A stretch of DNA of 12,977 bases from CAYTYX01 sp964442325 (GCA_964442325.1 CAYTYX010000009.1:1-12977); one strand, 5' to 3'. Positions 1 to 5,372 are shown, numbered from the stretch's first letter. Translations and numbers: made by a program. The notes: a model not told the origin generated them from the letters alone.

Positions 1-123
1 GACTATCTGTGGCTAATTGTAGTCTTGCCGCCAATTTTGACTGTTACTGAGAGCCTAGGTGTCTTTGGGATAGACAATCTTTCTATACCACTCGTAACAG
101 TTTTAATACTTAATCAATTTTAA
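1..123 (+). CDS. C-terminal fragment of a CTP-dependent polyprenol/phytol-kinase-like membrane protein
   Basis: The window opens inside an open frame (frame 1) that gives 40 residues and then stops with TAA; the start lies outside the window. The fragment aligns without gaps to the C-terminus of the complete kinase-like protein encoded at 3611-4255. I count 19 identities over 40 residues, including the blocks LPPILT, a conserved Glu, and GxDNLxxPL. The DNL-x-x-P segment is typical of the dolichol kinase/phytol kinase family, which phosphorylates lipid alcohols with CTP in the membrane. It is therefore a paralogue of the 3611-4255 gene. Its stop codon interlocks with that of the convergent gene at 120-656 through a shared TTAA. 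Substrate cannot be inferred from this piece; family membership rests mainly on the paralogue. Confidence 0.75.
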   Translation, partial: DYLWLIVVLPPILTVTESLGVFGIDNLSIPLVTVLILNQF

Positions 124-656
124 CTCGAGCCAATTAATATACCGGCCACAAACACCAAACCGCCCCCTACAACAACCTGCAGCACAGACAGCCAGAACCT
201 CATGTCAAAATATTTGTAGCGAATGTAGGCGATGAGCATTAGCTCGATGCCAACGACCAAGTAGGCGACTATAAGGGCGTGATGGAAGCTGCCAAACAGA
301 AAGGGTAGGGTGTGAAAAATACCGCCCAAAAAAGTCATGGCGCCAATAATAATTCCCCGACGCAGGGGCCGGCCGCGACCAGTTAGCTCGCCGGTGTCAC
401 TCAGGGCTTCAGCAAAGGCCATACTAATGCCAGCACCAACTGCAGCAGCGACGCCAGTCACAAAAGCAAAATGGGGCTGGTGTGTAGCAAAAGCTACGGC
501 GAATATCGGAGCCAGTGTTGAAACTGAACCGTCCATAAGACCAGCCAGCCCGGGCTGTACGGTCTGTAGTACGAACTTGTTATATTCCTCTTCGGTTCGA
601 GGGCGTTGCCCGCCAAGTCCAACAGGCCACGAAAAAGGTTTGGGTTTTTTAGTCAT
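120..656 (-). CDS. VIT1/CCC1-family (MbfA C-terminal-like) metal transporter, stand-alone membrane domain
   Basis: A 178-residue multi-pass membrane protein. Residues 36-95 carry the VIT signature: a GLMDGSVSTLAP block (Asp42-Gly43), then GAGISMAFAEALSD and a TGRG turn; the end is a glycine-rich last helix finishing in GILIGSS. This closely resembles the VIT domain that ends the erythrin-VIT protein MbfA, known in rhizobia as an iron exporter. Here the N-terminal ferritin-like domain of MbfA is absent, replaced by about 30 polar residues. Expected role: movement of Fe2+ or Mn2+ across the cytoplasmic membrane; direction and metal are inferred. I chose the ATG at 656 because the longer reading to 707 runs through the tRNA-His gene. 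Only 8 AT-rich bases separate the tRNA 3' end from this ATG, and there is no Shine-Dalgarno, so the mRNA may be freed by tRNA processing. Confidence 0.85.
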   Translation of the reverse strand: MTKKPKPFSWPVGLGGQRPRTEEEYNKFVLQTVQPGLAGLMDGSVSTLAPIFAVAFATHQPHFAFVTGVAAAVGAGISMAFAEALSDTGELTGRGRPLRRGIIIGAMTFLGGIFHTLPFLFGSFHHALIVAYLVVGIELMLIAYIRYKYFDMRFWLSVLQVVVGGGLVFVAGILIGSS

Positions 657-664
657 AAAAATTT

Positions 665-742
665 TGGGGCGAATGATGGGACTTGAACCCACGGCCTCCG
701 GAGCCACAATCCAGCGCTCTAACCAACTGAGCTACATCCGCC
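665..742 (-). tRNA. tRNA-His (GTG), copy 1
   Basis: Cloverleaf folds with a 7-bp acceptor stem (one G-T pair, position 4-69), the standard D arm, an anticodon stem CTGGA/TCCGG around loop TTGTGGC (anticodon GTG), and a T arm with TTCAAGT. The extra 5' G (G-1) opposite C73, the hallmark of tRNA-His, is present at 742. The 3' CCA is encoded at 665-667. Its acceptor and T arms match copy 2 (3514-3591) almost exactly while the anticodon stem differs. It lies immediately upstream of the VIT-like gene on the same strand. Confidence 0.95.
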
Positions 743-817
743 ATAATTTAAACGAAAACAAAAGCAGTGACGCCACAATTTTAGCATTATTTAACAGATG
801 TAGCTAGGTGGAGCGAA

Positions 818-1315
818 CTAGACAGTAGGTGCAGCCGGTGGTTGTTCTGGCGGCTGATTGTTAACGGGAATAGTTGGAACAGTAGGCATTGGCTGAGCGG
901 GGATGTGTGGTACGCCAGAATCTCCACCGGGGCCCACATACTTGGCGTCACCAAAAGCCAGCATCGGGTATCCAACATACGGTAAGAGTAGTAACAAAAA
1001 GGTGTTACCTACACCTTTGCCAAAGGACTTAGAGAATCCGTTCACGTAGGCTATGGCAAAATAAATATTTACGATCGGTATGAATAACCAGAGCATCCAT
1101 AACTTCGGGCGGCCAGTTAGCCTAAGGCCGACCCAGGTGCTATAAAACGGTATAATGCCTTTCCAGCCCGGCTCCCCGGCTTTGGTGTAAATCTTCCACT
1201 GACTAACTAAGACAATAACTATAATCAAGAAGTAGATGACAAGTACAGCACTGTTGAAACCGGCCGAAGTGGTAGAATTTGTACTGTAAAGATTCGTACT
1301 TGCTAAGCTGAGCAT
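818..1315 (-). CDS. DUF5684-like membrane protein with proline-rich C-terminal tail
   Basis: About 165 residues. A polar Ser/Thr/Asn-rich N-terminus (1-20) precedes a hydrophobic helix around 21-39. The core has a W-K-I-Y-xx-A-G-x-P-G-W-K-x-x-I-P-F-Y pattern, a PKLWMLWLFIPIVNIYF segment, and another hydrophobic stretch near 110-123. This pattern is what I know as DUF5684, a small membrane domain also seen fused to signal peptidase I in other bacteria; no function is established. The last ~35 residues are rich in Pro, with repeated P-x-x-P and Q-P-P elements, and probably form a flexible tail. The start at 1315 is preferred over the upstream ATG at 1372 because AAAGGA lies about 8 nt before it, and the N-terminal extension is unlike the family. 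A possible -10 (TATAAG) is at 1346-1351. Confidence 0.75.
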   Translation of the reverse strand: MLSLASTNLYSTNSTTSAGFNSAVLVIYFLIIVIVLVSQWKIYTKAGEPGWKGIIPFYSTWVGLRLTGRPKLWMLWLFIPIVNIYFAIAYVNGFSKSFGKGVGNTFLLLLLPYVGYPMLAFGDAKYVGPGGDSGVPHIPAQPMPTVPTIPVNNQPPEQPPAAPTV

Positions 1316-1382
1316 GAAGATGATCCTTTGTTTAATTAGCTTAAGCTTATAACTAAAATTACCAAAAAACAATTAGACGCTA

Positions 1383-1392
1383 NNNNNNNNNN
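1383..1392. other. Assembly gap (10 N)
   Basis: Ten consecutive Ns join two contig ends. The true size is unknown. Because the histidine phosphatase read from the right side has only its first 43 residues and such proteins are usually about 200 residues, several hundred bases are probably missing here. Confidence 0.98.
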
Positions 1393-1522
1393 TTTTATAA
1401 TCAGGCACGCCCTTAACCGTTCTTCTGGCGGCTTCGTCGGCAAAGTAGGTGCTGCCTTTTTTGACTTTATTGCGTAATGACTCGGCGTGCCTCACCAACA
1501 CTAAAGTTTGCGGCCTGTCCAT
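1393..1522 (-). CDS. Histidine phosphatase (phosphoglycerate-mutase-like), N-terminal part cut by the gap
   Basis: Reading down from the ATG at 1522 gives 43 codons before the N-run. Residues 7-15 read LVLVRHAES, the beta-strand plus RHG-type motif in which His12 would be the phosphorylated catalytic histidine. Residues 38-43 (GVPDYK) match the segment that normally leads into the IPLT-x-x-G block of this superfamily. Members hydrolyse or transfer phosphate on sugars, nucleotides or proteins; the substrate cannot be told from this piece. No Shine-Dalgarno is visible. TATAAT lies 8 nt before the ATG, just after the tRNA-Arg gene, which suggests a leaderless transcript. Alternative GTG starts exist (codons 8 and 10) but would cut into the first strand. 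Confidence 0.8.
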
Positions 1523-1530
1523 CTGGACTA

Positions 1531-1536
1531 ATTATA
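1531..1536 (-). promoter_or_regulatory. -10 box (TATAAT) of the histidine phosphatase gene
   Basis: A perfect TATAAT ends 8 nt before the ATG at 1522, which puts the expected transcription start within about 2 nt of the start codon. No good -35 is visible; that position falls inside the tRNA-Arg gene. Confidence 0.55.
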
Positions 1537-1541
1537 ACAAA

Positions 1542-1618
1542 TGGTACCCCCGGCAAGACTCGAACTTGCGACCTTGAGCTTAGAAGTCTCCTGCTCTATC
1601 CAACTGAGCTACGGGGGC
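1542..1618 (-). tRNA. tRNA-Arg (TCT)
   Basis: Acceptor stem GCCCCCG/CGGGGGT (last pair G-T), standard D arm, T arm GCAAG/CTTGC and encoded CCA at 1542-1544. The anticodon loop CTTCTAA gives anticodon TCT. The anticodon stem GGAGA/GCTCA has only three canonical pairs in the middle; both end pairs (27-43 and 31-39) are G-A or A-G. It follows tRNA-Gly by 5 nt and is probably made from the same transcript. Confidence 0.93.
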
Positions 1619-1623
1619 GAGCC

Positions 1624-1698
1624 TGGTGCGGGTGGAGGGAGTTGAACCCTCGTCGCCAGTTTGGAAAACTGGAATAATGGCCGCTATACCACACCCGC
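1624..1698 (-). tRNA. tRNA-Gly (TCC)
   Basis: Acceptor GCGGGTG/CACCCGC, anticodon stem CCAGT/ACTGG around loop TTTCCAA (anticodon TCC), T arm GAGGG/CTCCC and encoded CCA at 1624-1626. It is the first gene of a tRNA-Gly/tRNA-Arg tandem. Confidence 0.95.
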
Positions 1699-1709
1699 AT
1701 GCTTGGCTT

Positions 1710-1738
1710 ACTTTACCATAATCACCCCTGTTTTGTAA
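1710..1738 (-). promoter_or_regulatory. Promoter of the tRNA-Gly/tRNA-Arg unit
   Basis: On the minus strand, TTACAA (1733-1738) and TAAAGT (1710-1715) are separated by exactly 17 nt, with the -10 ending 11 nt before the mature 5' end of tRNA-Gly. Each hexamer is 4 of 6 to consensus; the spacing makes the call. Confidence 0.5.
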
Positions 1739-1746
1739 GCAATGAG

Positions 1747-2187
1747 CTAGTTCATTAACCGGCTGATGACAAATGGCACCATCGCTAAGCCTACGGCTAG
1801 TTCCGGGAAAATTCCCCACGGTCGCTCATACTGCATAGCCAGGTGAAACTTCATAAAGCCGTTTTTTGGTTTGATATTAAACGTGTGACCATTTGAAAAA
1901 TAGTAATGAACCAGCGTTGCATCGGGTGAATAGGCAGCGATACCGCCGGCCAGCATTGCCCACTTGTGCAGTAAGGCCGCTGCAACGCCAATCGTCAGGG
2001 CGATTGTCACGTCGCTAAAAACAATTGTTTTGTAGATTTTTGAGCTGTTGCGCTGGTCATCATCTATGCCGTAATGCGGGATTTTATCGAGTATAAAATG
2101 CGACATAAAGGCAGCCGGTATAGCAACCGGTAGCGGCAAAAGCGCTCCAATAAGAGCGCCTGATAGGGCGTGGTTGGTGGCGGTCAC
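1747..2187 (-). CDS. DUF457/YdjM-like membrane-bound metal-dependent hydrolase
   Basis: 146 residues, hydrophobic, with several membrane segments (roughly 8-30, 56-75, 76-88, 125-142). His6, His30, Asp34 and His38 are spaced as in the YdjM/DUF457 family (an N-terminal His in a T-N-H-A context, then H-x3-D-x3-H). The family is annotated as metal-dependent hydrolase by homology; its substrate is unknown. The predicted start is a GTG at 2187. An AGGATGA Shine-Dalgarno sits about 10 nt upstream, and a TATAAT at 2215-2220 allows a leader of about 20 nt, so this is an ordinary led mRNA, unlike many neighbours. It is divergent from the CDP-alcohol transferase gene at 2265. The second half is less typical of the family, so the exact function is uncertain. 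Confidence 0.65.
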   Translation of the reverse strand: MTATNHALSGALIGALLPLPVAIPAAFMSHFILDKIPHYGIDDDQRNSSKIYKTIVFSDVTIALTIGVAAALLHKWAMLAGGIAAYSPDATLVHYYFSNGHTFNIKPKNGFMKFHLAMQYERPWGIFPELAVGLAMVPFVISRLMN

Positions 2188-2214
2188 TTAAAATTTCATC
2201 CTGTCTAGTAAGTA

Positions 2215-2220
2215 ATTATA
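2215..2220 (-). promoter_or_regulatory. -10 box (TATAAT) of the DUF457-like gene
   Basis: A perfect TATAAT 27 nt before the GTG at 2187 gives a leader of about 20 nt that includes the AGGATGA ribosome binding site. Confidence 0.5.
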
Positions 2221-2249
2221 TTGGATATAGCGCTACGAACAACCGGAGT

Positions 2250-2255
2250 TATAAT
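2250..2255 (+). promoter_or_regulatory. -10 box (TATAAT) of the CDP-alcohol transferase gene
   Basis: A perfect TATAAT ends 9 nt before the ATG at 2265. The expected transcript would have a leader of only about 2-3 nt and shows no Shine-Dalgarno. Confidence 0.55.
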
Positions 2256-2264
2256 AAAACCAAG

Positions 2265-2885
2265 ATGCAGCCATGGGACGAGCGAGCTTACCAGAGTATA
2301 GCGCTTAAGCGCAGCCGGTTTTTCCGGCCGGCTGCGGCAGTATTGGCCGCTTTACGGATTACACCCGATGTTATTAGCTACGCCGGTGTTGGGGCAATGG
2401 CGGCTTTTGTTTTGGTGATAAACCACAGCCTAACGGTGGCTTTTTGGCTAATGATTGCGATGCTAATTTGCGACCAGTTAGACGGCGCGGTTGCGCGCTT
2501 GCAAAAAACTACGTCGGACCGCGGTAAATTTGTTGATGTACTGGCCGATAGCACTAGCTTTAGCCTATTTATGGTTGGGTTGATACATGTGGGATTAGTT
2601 GGCGCAGCTGCTGGCGCGATGCTTATTTATCTAGTTGTCCTAACTAGAGTTTTAGCGGCAATCCGCAAAAATGCTGGGCGCAGTAGCGACTGGTTGTTTT
2701 ATGCCGGTGCCGGACCCTTCCCGAGTACCTTTATATACTGCCTGTATGGCCTATTCGGACTCGAGGTATTCGCAGCCTTTGACCGCTTAGCTGGCACGGT
2801 CGTTATATTTTCGGTTTTACTGGGTCTACTGGCGATTAGAGACTATTTTGCCGTGCGCTACGCCAAAGTCAAAAAATCCACTTAA
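2265..2885 (+). CDS. CDP-alcohol phosphatidyltransferase family protein
   Basis: 206 residues with about six membrane segments. The family signature D-G-x2-A-R-x8-G-x3-D-x3-D is complete: Asp73-Gly74, Ala77-Arg78, Gly87, Asp91, Asp95. These aspartates bind the metal ions and the CDP-alcohol diphosphate. The enzyme displaces CMP from a CDP-linked lipid (or CDP-alcohol) with an alcohol acceptor such as glycerol-3-phosphate or inositol phosphate, at the cytoplasmic membrane. Length fits PgsA/PIS-type enzymes, but the acceptor cannot be assigned from the sequence. The ATG at 2265 follows TATAAT by 9 nt. The stop codon interlocks (TTAA) with that of the convergent CarS-like gene, whose product would make a CDP-lipid substrate for exactly this type of enzyme. 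Confidence 0.88.
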   Translation: MQPWDERAYQSIALKRSRFFRPAAAVLAALRITPDVISYAGVGAMAAFVLVINHSLTVAFWLMIAMLICDQLDGAVARLQKTTSDRGKFVDVLADSTSFSLFMVGLIHVGLVGAAAGAMLIYLVVLTRVLAAIRKNAGRSSDWLFYAGAGPFPSTFIYCLYGLFGLEVFAAFDRLAGTVVIFSVLLGLLAIRDYFAVRYAKVKKST

Positions 2886-3415
2886 AATTTATTAGGTTTA
2901 AACTTTAGAGCGTAACCTACTAGGTTTGAGACTGGGTGTAATAAGCCAAAAACTATTAGTGCCAGCAGGACTTGTTGGAGTGTAAAGTTAGCAACAAGGC
3001 TGGATGCCACCAAAGCGCCGACTACCCAGTCAATTTGATCGAATGGTACCCACGATTGGCCGCTGCGTCGACCGACGCGGCGTTTGGCAAAACTCTTCAA
3101 CAAATCTCCAGTCAGCGCGCCGAAGCCCAGCAAGAAGCCTAAGCCTATCAGGTTAATTGTTTGGTAGTTGACTAAATTGTAAGAGCCGATGTGCGGTGCC
3201 AGCCATTTTTGTAGGTATACGAACCCGATTGCCAAGACCACACCAACAAAAAAGCCGCGGTAAGTTTTATGCGGGCCAAAAATCGGCTTGCCCCGCCACT
3301 GCCGGCCAAAATCTACCGGCACATTAAGTAGCGGGAGACGGTTAAAAATTATCGGTGCCATATTGGCCATACCGGCAGGTAGTAAAAACCAAAAAATAGT
3401 TATTAAGTCATGCAT
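2882..3415 (-). CDS. CarS-like CDP-archaeol synthase family protein (CTP transferase)
   Basis: 177 residues with four to five membrane helices. Motifs of the CarS/DUF46 family are present: N-M-A-P at 18-21, G-K-x-x-F-G-x-H-K-T-x-R-G at 42-54, G-D-L-x-K-S at 103-108 followed by K-R-R, P-F-D-Q-I-D at 124-129, and H-P-x-x-N at 160-164. In archaea CarS transfers CMP from CTP to digeranylgeranylglyceryl phosphate to make CDP-archaeol. Bacterial homologues are known in CPR genomes but their lipid is not established; the substrate here could be a bacterial phosphatidic acid or a polyprenyl phosphate. The ATG at 3415 has a TATAAT 14 nt upstream and no convincing Shine-Dalgarno. The gene converges on the CDP-alcohol transferase with a 4-nt overlap. 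Confidence 0.88.
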   Translation of the reverse strand: MHDLITIFWFLLPAGMANMAPIIFNRLPLLNVPVDFGRQWRGKPIFGPHKTYRGFFVGVVLAIGFVYLQKWLAPHIGSYNLVNYQTINLIGLGFLLGFGALTGDLLKSFAKRRVGRRSGQSWVPFDQIDWVVGALVASSLVANFTLQQVLLALIVFGLLHPVSNLVGYALKFKPNKF

Positions 3416-3429
3416 ATCGGTTGAGCCTA

Positions 3430-3435
3430 ATTATA
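3430..3435 (-). promoter_or_regulatory. -10 box (TATAAT) of the CarS-like gene
   Basis: A perfect TATAAT 14 nt before the ATG at 3415 predicts a leader of about 7 nt, too short for a normal ribosome binding site. Confidence 0.5.
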
Positions 3436-3513
3436 TATTTTGCGCTCACTCTCGCCTAGCTCAATCTGTTATTTGATGGTAGAATAAACCTGTTCTGGGT
3501 TGATTTCTAATAC

Positions 3514-3591
3514 GGCGAATGTAGCTCAGTTGGTTAGAGCGTCTGCTTGTGGAGCAGAAAGTCGTGGGTTCAAGTCCCATCATTCGCCCCA
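3514..3591 (+). tRNA. tRNA-His (GTG), copy 2
   Basis: Acceptor GCGAATG/CATTCGC fully paired, G-1 at 3514 opposite C73, anticodon stem TCTGC/GCAGA around loop TTGTGGA (anticodon GTG), T arm with TTCAAGT, encoded CCA at 3589-3591. It shares its D arm, T arm and 3' acceptor strand with copy 1 at 665-742 but has a different, better-paired anticodon stem. Confidence 0.95.
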
Positions 3592-3610
3592 AGTTATTCT
3601 TAGAAATTTA

Positions 3611-4255
3611 TTAGCTAACCAGTTTTAAGGCCAAAACGACAGCCAGTGGGACAGTTAGATTATCGACACCTTTATAAGATACGTTCTCTAGAGCAGTCAA
3701 AATGGGTGGCAGGGCCAGCAGCAGCACTACGTAATCTCTGTATGATATTGCGCTGTTAGCAAATAAACCGCCGACACCCAAAATACAAAGTGAGGCAAAC
3801 CAAAACGCCATTGAGCCAATGACCGTTTTATAATATCCCCACACGCCGTAGCTCCACCGCTTGCCCCATTTTTGGCCAGCCAAGGCTGCCGCGCTATCGG
3901 CCAAGGCCAGGTGTAGAATCGCCAGGCAAAAGAAAATTTTAATATTTGTTAGCAGCGCACAGGCGACTATAACCAGAGCAAAATCAATATCGCCCAAGCT
4001 GCCGGAACGCAGACCAGCCAGCATATGGAAAATTCTTAGCCGACGATTTAAAAATGTTCCAACCAAAAAGGCCACACCGATTAATTCAATCCAATGCCAG
4101 CTGATCAGCCATGGCCAAAAAGCTACAAAAACAGCAACCGACGCGTGGACAAATTTGCGCAACCATTCGCCTTGCAAAAGTCTGCCTCGCCAAAGTACTT
4201 CAGCAATTATTAGGACAAGCAGAACGATTGCTACGAGAAAAGCAGCCTTGGGCAT
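3611..4255 (-). CDS. Dolichol/phytol-kinase-family (CTP-dependent lipid alcohol kinase) membrane protein
   Basis: 214 residues with about six to seven membrane helices. Family landmarks: R-K-F-V-H at 33-37, D-S-A-A-A-L-A-G at 120-127, K-T-V-I-G-S at 143-148, Glu190, and D-N-L-x-V-P-L at 198-204. The K-T-x-x-G-S block usually has Glu before the Gly (KTxEGS); here it is Ile, a deviation worth noting. Known members (Sec59, VTE5) use CTP to phosphorylate dolichol or phytol; the prokaryotic substrate is unknown. It is a paralogue of the fragment at 1-123 and lies 195 nt from a CarS-like CTP transferase. The ATG at 4255 lies 7 nt after a TAAAAT box (4263-4268) with no Shine-Dalgarno, so the mRNA is probably leaderless. 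Confidence 0.82.
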   Translation of the reverse strand: MPKAAFLVAIVLLVLIIAEVLWRGRLLQGEWLRKFVHASVAVFVAFWPWLISWHWIELIGVAFLVGTFLNRRLRIFHMLAGLRSGSLGDIDFALVIVACALLTNIKIFFCLAILHLALADSAAALAGQKWGKRWSYGVWGYYKTVIGSMAFWFASLCILGVGGLFANSAISYRDYVVLLLALPPILTALENVSYKGVDNLTVPLAVVLALKLVS

Positions 4256-4262
4256 TACTACT

Positions 4263-4268
4263 ATTTTA
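4263..4268 (-). promoter_or_regulatory. -10 box (TAAAAT) of the kinase-like gene
   Basis: TAAAAT ends 7 nt before the ATG at 4255, placing the expected transcription start at the start codon itself. Confidence 0.5.
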
Positions 4269-4298
4269 GCGCACTTTAAGCTGATAAACTTCTATTAA

Positions 4299-4374
4299 CG
4301 GAGTGTGGCGCAGTTGGTAGCGCGCATCGTTCGGGACGATGAGGTCGGCGGTTCAAGTCCGCCCACTCCGACCA
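4299..4374 (+). tRNA. tRNA-Pro (CGG)
   Basis: Acceptor CGGAGTG/CACTCCG, D arm with GCGC/GCGC, anticodon stem CATCG/CGATG around loop TTCGGGA (anticodon CGG), T arm GGCGG/CCGCC and encoded CCA at 4372-4374. The C1-G72 pair is typical of tRNA-Pro. It converges on the small acidic protein gene, whose stop is 7 nt away. Confidence 0.95.
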
Positions 4375-4381
4375 TTTTTAT

Positions 4382-4702
4382 CTAAACCGAATAAATCGGG
4401 CCAGCGATATCCATCAACCGTCCTGTGTTGCGATTATCTAGTAGTTCAACTTGTGGCAATCGTTCTGTAGTTTCTCTCGACTGTGCCGGCGTTTGGTCTA
4501 AAGCTGGCAGCACTTCCCACGGTGCGATAATGTCGGTAATTAAGCGCGGACTTGGGGTCTCTAAAATTGTCTGCGGTTGGGTTAAAACGGCCGGTTGCTC
4601 AAACTCCGCTGGCGGCTCAACTTCCGACACTGATTCATAATAATCGGCGGCATTAACCGCTTCGTCTGCCGGGTAATCTCTAGAGCTAAAAAATAATCCC
4701 AT
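4382..4702 (-). CDS. Small acidic hypothetical protein
   Basis: 106 residues, not recognised. It has no membrane segment or signal peptide, and is rich in Glu, Pro, Thr and Asp. It begins MGLFFSSRDYPADEA and continues with a low-complexity acidic stretch (about 15-45), then two similar segments, L-I-T-D-I-I-A-P (54-61) and L-M-D-I-A-G-P near the C-terminus, which may be short linear motifs. It is accepted as a gene because AGAGGGA sits about 4 nt before the ATG and a promoter-like TTGACT/TTAAAT pair with 17-nt spacing lies just upstream, in the gap after recX. It could be a partner or regulator of neighbouring recX/recA, but there is no direct evidence. Confidence 0.6.
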   Translation of the reverse strand: MGLFFSSRDYPADEAVNAADYYESVSEVEPPAEFEQPAVLTQPQTILETPSPRLITDIIAPWEVLPALDQTPAQSRETTERLPQVELLDNRNTGRLMDIAGPIYSV

Positions 4703-4723
4703 AAAATCCCTCTGCCTGGTCTT

Positions 4724-4752
4724 ATTTAAACCAAAAAGCTTAAGCTAGTCAA
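4724..4752 (-). promoter_or_regulatory. Promoter of the small acidic protein gene
   Basis: TTGACT (4747-4752, 5 of 6 to the -35 consensus) and TTAAAT (4724-4729) are 17 nt apart, and the -10 ends 21 nt before the ATG at 4702. The AGAGGGA Shine-Dalgarno (4707-4713) lies within the predicted leader. Confidence 0.5.
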
Positions 4753-4762
4753 GCGACGAGAT

Positions 4763-5368
4763 TTAAGTATGCGGCTGCTTAAGTTGTTCTTTTATTAGAT
4801 CGTAAGAAAAGCCCTGCCGGGCCAAATACTCGATGAATTTTTGGGGGTTAGCTTGGTAGCGGCTTAGTCCGGCTTTTTTGGCGATGACCTGCTGCAAGCG
4901 TTCGGTCTCGCTGGTGTCTGTTAAGCCAAGAGCTTCATCGGCTAGCTCGCGGCTGATGCCTTTGCTGGCCAGCTCGGCGGCAATCGCCCGATTGCTTTTA
5001 CCACCACGCGTCCGCACATCAACCAACCAGCGGGCAAAGTTAGGCTCGCTCAAATAACCCCGTTTTAAAAAATCGGCTGCCAGCGCATCGCCAAAGCCAG
5101 GGTCAACTTTTTTACGGCGCAGATAATCGCCGAATTCGCGCAGCGACCGCGGCCGGTTTAGCGCCCACTCCAGTGCCCGCATTCGCAATTTGCCATCGGC
5201 CGATAATTTTTTGAGCTTGGCCAGCCGTGGCTCGTCCAACTCCTGGTTATTTCTTATTTTTTGTTCGAGCAGTTCATCAAAACTCAAACTGAAGCTGTAT
5301 TTACCATCAATAAAAATACTTACCCTCTCGGGGTTTTTAATTTGCTGCTTAATAGCAGTGATTTTCAT
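4763..5368 (-). CDS. recX: Regulatory protein RecX
   Basis: 201 residues. The N-terminal ~45 residues (ITAIKQQIKNPERVSIFIDG, then FSLSFDELL) match the beta-rich start of Gram-positive-type RecX. They are followed by the three-helix repeats: A-L-E-W-A-L-x-R-P-R-S-L-x-E-F-x-x-Y-L-R-R-K at 65-86, F-L-K-R-G-Y-L-S-E-x-x-F-A-R-W at 100-114, and G-K-S-x-R-A-I-A-x-E-L-x-x-K-G-I at 123-138. RecX binds RecA filaments and limits or modulates their activity. The ATG lies 4 nt after the recA stop, so recX is translated from the recA message and is probably coupled to it. This is the usual recA-recX order. Confidence 0.93.
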   Translation of the reverse strand: MKITAIKQQIKNPERVSIFIDGKYSFSLSFDELLEQKIRNNQELDEPRLAKLKKLSADGKLRMRALEWALNRPRSLREFGDYLRRKKVDPGFGDALAADFLKRGYLSEPNFARWLVDVRTRGGKSNRAIAAELASKGISRELADEALGLTDTSETERLQQVIAKKAGLSRYQANPQKFIEYLARQGFSYDLIKEQLKQPHT

Positions 5369-5372
5369 TTAC

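Noticed and set aside
657..707. In-frame N-terminal extension of the VIT-like protein (17 residues)
   Set aside because: It would run through the T arm and acceptor stem of tRNA-His, and the ATG at 656 gives the natural start.
337..807. 156-residue plus-strand open frame
   Set aside because: Antisense to the VIT-like gene and tRNA-His, with low-complexity composition and no start signals.
1316..1372. Longer start for the DUF5684-like gene
   Set aside because: The ATG at 1315 has AAAGGA at good distance, and the extension is polar/basic sequence unlike the family, overlying the likely promoter and binding site.
1580..1819. 79-residue open frame on the minus strand
   Set aside because: It runs across tRNA-Gly and tRNA-Arg and the end of the DUF457-like gene; a chance frame.
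3861..4298. 145-residue plus-strand open frame antisense to the kinase-like gene
   Set aside because: Basic, biased composition typical of a shadow of a membrane protein gene; the minus strand has family motifs.
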